64,000 nucleotides of DNA from Halioglobus sp. (GTDB lineage Bacteria; Pseudomonadota; Gammaproteobacteria; Pseudomonadales; Halieaceae). A program made the translations under genes and the position numbers. The notes beneath the pieces were generated by a model. The model was not told where the DNA came from. It was given only the letters and a program-made list of their open reading frames with translations, and did no database searches. Shown in pieces: positions 61,428-64,000 of the stretch. Within the stretch, counting starts at the first letter, position 1, and every line of letters begins with the position of its first letter. The stretch covers positions 62,001-126,000 of the forward strand of contig PABK01000035.1 of assembly GCA_002699145.1 (NCBI GenBank). Reading direction: 5' to 3'.

Positions 61428-62258
61428 ATGCCGCCAAGCGCTCCCCTGAACATCCCCGCACTGGACCGCGACCTTCATCTCTACATCCACGGCGCCCACG
61501 ACCGCCACGTCTCGCGGCGCATCCGCGAGCAGGGCATCTGGGAGCCCTACGAAACCGAGCTCGTCTGTGCGCTATTGTCGCCGGGAGACGTGTTCGTCGA
61601 CGTCGGCGCCAACATCGGCTACTTCACGCTGCTGGCGGCGGCGCTGGTGGGCGAGACAGGACGCGTGTTCGCCTTCGAACCCGACCCGGACAACTACAAG
61701 CTGCTGCGCGCCAGCCTGGCGCGCAACGGCCTCGAAGCCGGTGTGGAAGCGGTGCAGGGCGCGCTGTCCGACGCAGACAGCAGCGGCGCCCTGTTCCTCA
61801 GCGAGGACAACCTGGGCGACCACCAGGTTTACGCGGTGCCGCAGGAGACACGCCAGTCCGTGCCCATCAACCTTTACGACGGCGGCGCCTGGCTGGCCGC
61901 GCGCACCGGCCGTGTCGACCTGGTCAAGGTGGACACGCAGGGCGCGGAGTACCGCGTCATGACCGGCCTGCTGCCGTGGCTGCGCAGCCTGGACCCGCTG
62001 CCGCGCATCCTGGTGGAACTGACCCCGCTGTCCCTGCGCCAGGCCGGGTCCTCCGGCCGCGCACTGGTGGAGTTGCTGGGCTCCACTGGTCAGCCACTGT
62101 GGATCGTCGATCACATCGAGCACCGGCTGGTCGCCAGCGATGTCGAAGCGCTGGCCACCTGGTGCGACAATGTCGACGCCTGGGAGGGTGACCAGGGCTT
62201 TATGAATATCCTCGTCGGGGCGGCGCCGCAGGCGCCGGTCGGCGGGCGAACAGCGTGA
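61428..62258 (+). CDS. FkbM-family methyltransferase
   Basis: 276 residues from ATG at 61428. SAM-binding motif FVDVGANIGYFTLLAAAL, then FAFEPDPDNYKLLRASL, and the FkbM motif VDLVKVDTQGAEYRVM. It would methylate a hydroxyl on a sugar, lipid or secondary metabolite. It has no signal peptide. It follows the repeat region by 79 bases and is 46 bases before the nitroreductase gene. The partner pathway is not visible. Confidence 0.9.
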   Translation: MPPSAPLNIPALDRDLHLYIHGAHDRHVSRRIREQGIWEPYETELVCALLSPGDVFVDVGANIGYFTLLAAALVGETGRVFAFEPDPDNYKLLRASLARNGLEAGVEAVQGALSDADSSGALFLSEDNLGDHQVYAVPQETRQSVPINLYDGGAWLAARTGRVDLVKVDTQGAEYRVMTGLLPWLRSLDPLPRILVELTPLSLRQAGSSGRALVELLGSTGQPLWIVDHIEHRLVASDVEALATWCDNVDAWEGDQGFMNILVGAAPQAPVGGRTA

Positions 62259-62304
62259 GAAAATGCTGGTATGATGGCCCTCCCGAGCTGACCTGACCGA
62301 ATTC

Positions 62305-62862
62305 ATGAGCGAGATTCTCCGCTTCCTGCAGCGGCGCAACTCCTGCGCCAAACTGACCGAACCGGCCCCCGGGCCGGGGGAACTGGACGAAATATTCGCC
62401 GCGGCGCTGCGCGCCCCGGACCACGCCTGGTTGCGCCCCTCGCGCTTCATCGTCATTGCCGGCGAGCGCCGCCATGCGCTGGGCGAACTGCTGGAGCAGT
62501 GCCTGCTGCAACGCAACCGGGCCGCGGACGACGCCGCGCGGGCCAAGGCGCGCAACGCCCCCCTGCGCGCGCCGCTGGTGGTCGTTACCGTGGTGAAGCT
62601 CAGCGCGCACCCCAAGGTGCCGCCCCTGGAACAGCGCCTGTCCGCCGGCTGCGCCGCCCACGGCGTGCTGCTGGCGGCCGAGTCCCTGGGGTATGCCGGT
62701 ATCTGGCGCACCGGCGATGCGGCCTTCGACCGCAACGTCATGGACGGCCTGGGCCTGGGGCAGGACGAGGAGATCATCGGCTTTCTCTACCTCGGCAGCC
62801 GCGATGGCGCCGCCAAGTCCCTGCCCGAACTGCACAGCGCCGAATTCGTTACCACCTGGTAG
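62305..62862 (+). CDS. ydjA: Nitroreductase, YdjA-like
   Basis: 185 residues, the minimal nitroreductase fold of the YdjA group. RRNSCAKLTEPAPG near the N-terminus holds the FMN phosphate contacts; RAPDHAWLRPSRF and GYAGIWRTGDAAFD are typical of YdjA. NAD(P)H-dependent FMN enzyme of unknown natural substrate. A TATGAT at 62270-62275 may be its -10 box. It lies 12 bases before the dienoyl-CoA isomerase gene. Confidence 0.9.
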   Translation: MSEILRFLQRRNSCAKLTEPAPGPGELDEIFAAALRAPDHAWLRPSRFIVIAGERRHALGELLEQCLLQRNRAADDAARAKARNAPLRAPLVVVTVVKLSAHPKVPPLEQRLSAGCAAHGVLLAAESLGYAGIWRTGDAAFDRNVMDGLGLGQDEEIIGFLYLGSRDGAAKSLPELHSAEFVTTW

Positions 62863-62874
62863 GAGCACACTTCC

Positions 62875-63729
62875 ATGCAAAACCCAAGCACGAGCCAAAC
62901 AGACGCGGACAGCGCGGCACCGACCTACGACACGCTGCAGGTGAGCGTCGAGGCCAAGGTCGCCACGGTCCTGCTCAACCGTCCGGACAGGGCCAATTCC
63001 ATGAACCCGGCCATGTGGGAGGAGCTGCAGGCCTGCTTCGATTGGCTGGATGAACAGCCCGGCGTGCGCGCCGTGATCCTCGCCGGCAACGGCAAGCACT
63101 TCTGCGCCGGCCTGGACCTGGGCATGTTCAGCGACGGCTCCCTGGGTGATTCTCCCGACCCGGCGCGGCGCGCGGAACAGTTTCGGCGCAAGGTACTGCG
63201 TATGCAGGAAAACCTGACCGCCATCGAAAAATGCCGCGTGCCCGTGCTCGCGGCCATCCACTACACCTGTATCGGCGGCGGGGTGGACATGACCTGCTGC
63301 GCCGATATGCGTTACGCCACGGCGGACGCCTACTTCTCGATTCGCGAGGTCGATATCGGCATGACCGCCGACGTCGGCACCCTGCAGCGCATGCCGCGCA
63401 TCGTCCCCGACGGCGTGGTGCGCGAGCTGGCCTACACCGGCCGCAACATGGACGCGCGCGAGGCGCAGCAGGTAGGCTTCGTCAATCGCGTGTTCGAGGA
63501 TCGCGACACCATGCTGCGCGAGGTCACCGCCATCGCCCGCGAGATTGCGAGCAAGGCGCCGCTGGCGGTGCGCGGCAGCAAGGAGATGCTGCTCTACGCC
63601 CGCGACCACTCGGTGGCCGAGGGGCTCAACTACATCGCCACCTGGAACGCCGGCATGCTCAGCCAGGCCGACCTCATGGCCGGGCTGCAGGCGCAGATGG
63701 AAAAGAAACAGGCGCAGTTCGAGGACTGA
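62875..63729 (+). CDS. Delta3,5-delta2,4-dienoyl-CoA isomerase (ECH1-like)
   Basis: 284 residues. The active-site segment REVDIGMTADVGTLQRMP closely matches mitochondrial ECH1; Glu158 and Asp166 have the same 8-residue spacing as the catalytic Glu196 and Asp204 of the rat enzyme. CoA site FCAGLDLGMF. It shifts double bonds of 3,5-dienoyl-CoA to 2,4-dienoyl-CoA during oxidation of odd-position unsaturated fatty acids. ATG at 62875. No 2,4-dienoyl-CoA reductase is seen nearby. Confidence 0.93.
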   Translation: MQNPSTSQTDADSAAPTYDTLQVSVEAKVATVLLNRPDRANSMNPAMWEELQACFDWLDEQPGVRAVILAGNGKHFCAGLDLGMFSDGSLGDSPDPARRAEQFRRKVLRMQENLTAIEKCRVPVLAAIHYTCIGGGVDMTCCADMRYATADAYFSIREVDIGMTADVGTLQRMPRIVPDGVVRELAYTGRNMDAREAQQVGFVNRVFEDRDTMLREVTAIAREIASKAPLAVRGSKEMLLYARDHSVAEGLNYIATWNAGMLSQADLMAGLQAQMEKKQAQFED

Positions 63730-63803
63730 GCGGCAGCAGATAACAAGGCAATCCCGGCGCGCCGCAGCCGCCAGCGCGGCGCCGCCAGGCGCGGAGACCA
63801 TCC

Positions 63804-64000
63804 ATGACGTTTCTCAGCCGGCTGAACAGGCCGTGGCTTCATTTTATCCTGCTCGGCAGCCTGCTGTTTTACCTGCAGGGCGTGTTTTTCCCGGCGCCGC
63901 GGCCGGTGGTCGGCCCGCTCAACGAGGCGCGGGTGGAGGGGCTGCTGCAGCAGTGGTTCGCCACCACCGGCCGCGTGCCCACGCAGGAGCAGAGGGCGCG
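63804..64000 (+). CDS. Probable PpiC-type peptidyl-prolyl isomerase, N-terminal fragment
   Basis: 65 residues visible, open to the window edge. MTFLSRLNRPWLHFILLGSL then a hydrophobic anchor (14-30), and LNEARVEGLLQQWFATTGRVPTQEQRA, the start pattern of membrane-anchored parvulin-like isomerases. The catalytic domain is outside the window. Weak GCGGAGACC ribosome binding site. The gene lies 74 bases after the dienoyl-CoA isomerase gene. Confidence 0.6.
   Translation, partial: MTFLSRLNRPWLHFILLGSLLFYLQGVFFPAPRPVVGPLNEARVEGLLQQWFATTGRVPTQEQRA

Overview
The window is GC-rich, densely packed chromosomal DNA. Its gene content (FabY-type ketosynthase, RibB with a degenerate second domain, PEP-CTERM variant, DUF3313, SlyD, many acyl-CoA enzymes) fits a marine gammaproteobacterium, possibly Halieaceae or a relative. 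That placement is inference from gene content only. There are no rRNA or tRNA genes, no CRISPR array, no phage and no transposase. No stretch longer than 300 bases lacks a gene.

Layout. 1-3187 (-): the first 1062 residues of a secreted RHS/YD-repeat protein. 4142-8974 (-): a fatty-acid operon with a phosphotransferase, a crotonase, a thiolase and an ACAD10/11-like dehydrogenase, which looks like a split bacterial form of the mammalian 4-hydroxyacyl-CoA route. 9205-14959: SprT-like protease, DUF748 protein, AraC regulator and diguanylate cyclase. 15089-26461 (+): acyl-CoA dehydrogenase and SDR, then after a terminator a run of alpha-methylacyl-CoA racemase, two crotonases, carboxyltransferase, AraC regulator, RhlG-like SDR, DUF389 fusion and MBL hydrolase. 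26478-39795: mixed enzymes including a GH10 lipoprotein, cyclase, peroxiredoxin, GPH transporter, LinB/DhaA-type haloalkane dehalogenase, SYLF protein, SDR, solute-binding protein, acylase lipoprotein, phosphotransferase and Yip1 protein.

40838-51071 is the most interesting block. It holds an extradiol dioxygenase with all Fe(II) ligands, two DUF35/OB-fold proteins (one with a zinc ribbon, one without), two tandem thiolase-fold proteins that both lack the catalytic Cys and His, an acyl-CoA ligase, two crotonases, a nitroreductase and a cholesterol-oxidase-like Tat lipoprotein. Together these suggest degradation of a steroid or other polycyclic compound, with a retro-aldolase-type carbon-carbon cleavage complex. 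51253-64000 carries a second acylase, SlyD, a PEP-CTERM protein, a RibB-type protein with a thiolase, a GlxA-type regulator divergent from FabY, an FkbM methyltransferase, a YdjA-type nitroreductase, a dienoyl-CoA isomerase and the start of a probable PpiC-type isomerase.

Two patterns run across the window. Four otherwise unrelated exported enzymes share the motif C-S-D-[G/S]-S-D directly at their lipobox cysteine. Many gene 3' ends, mostly at convergent junctions, have the stop codon inside a short GC-rich inverted repeat.
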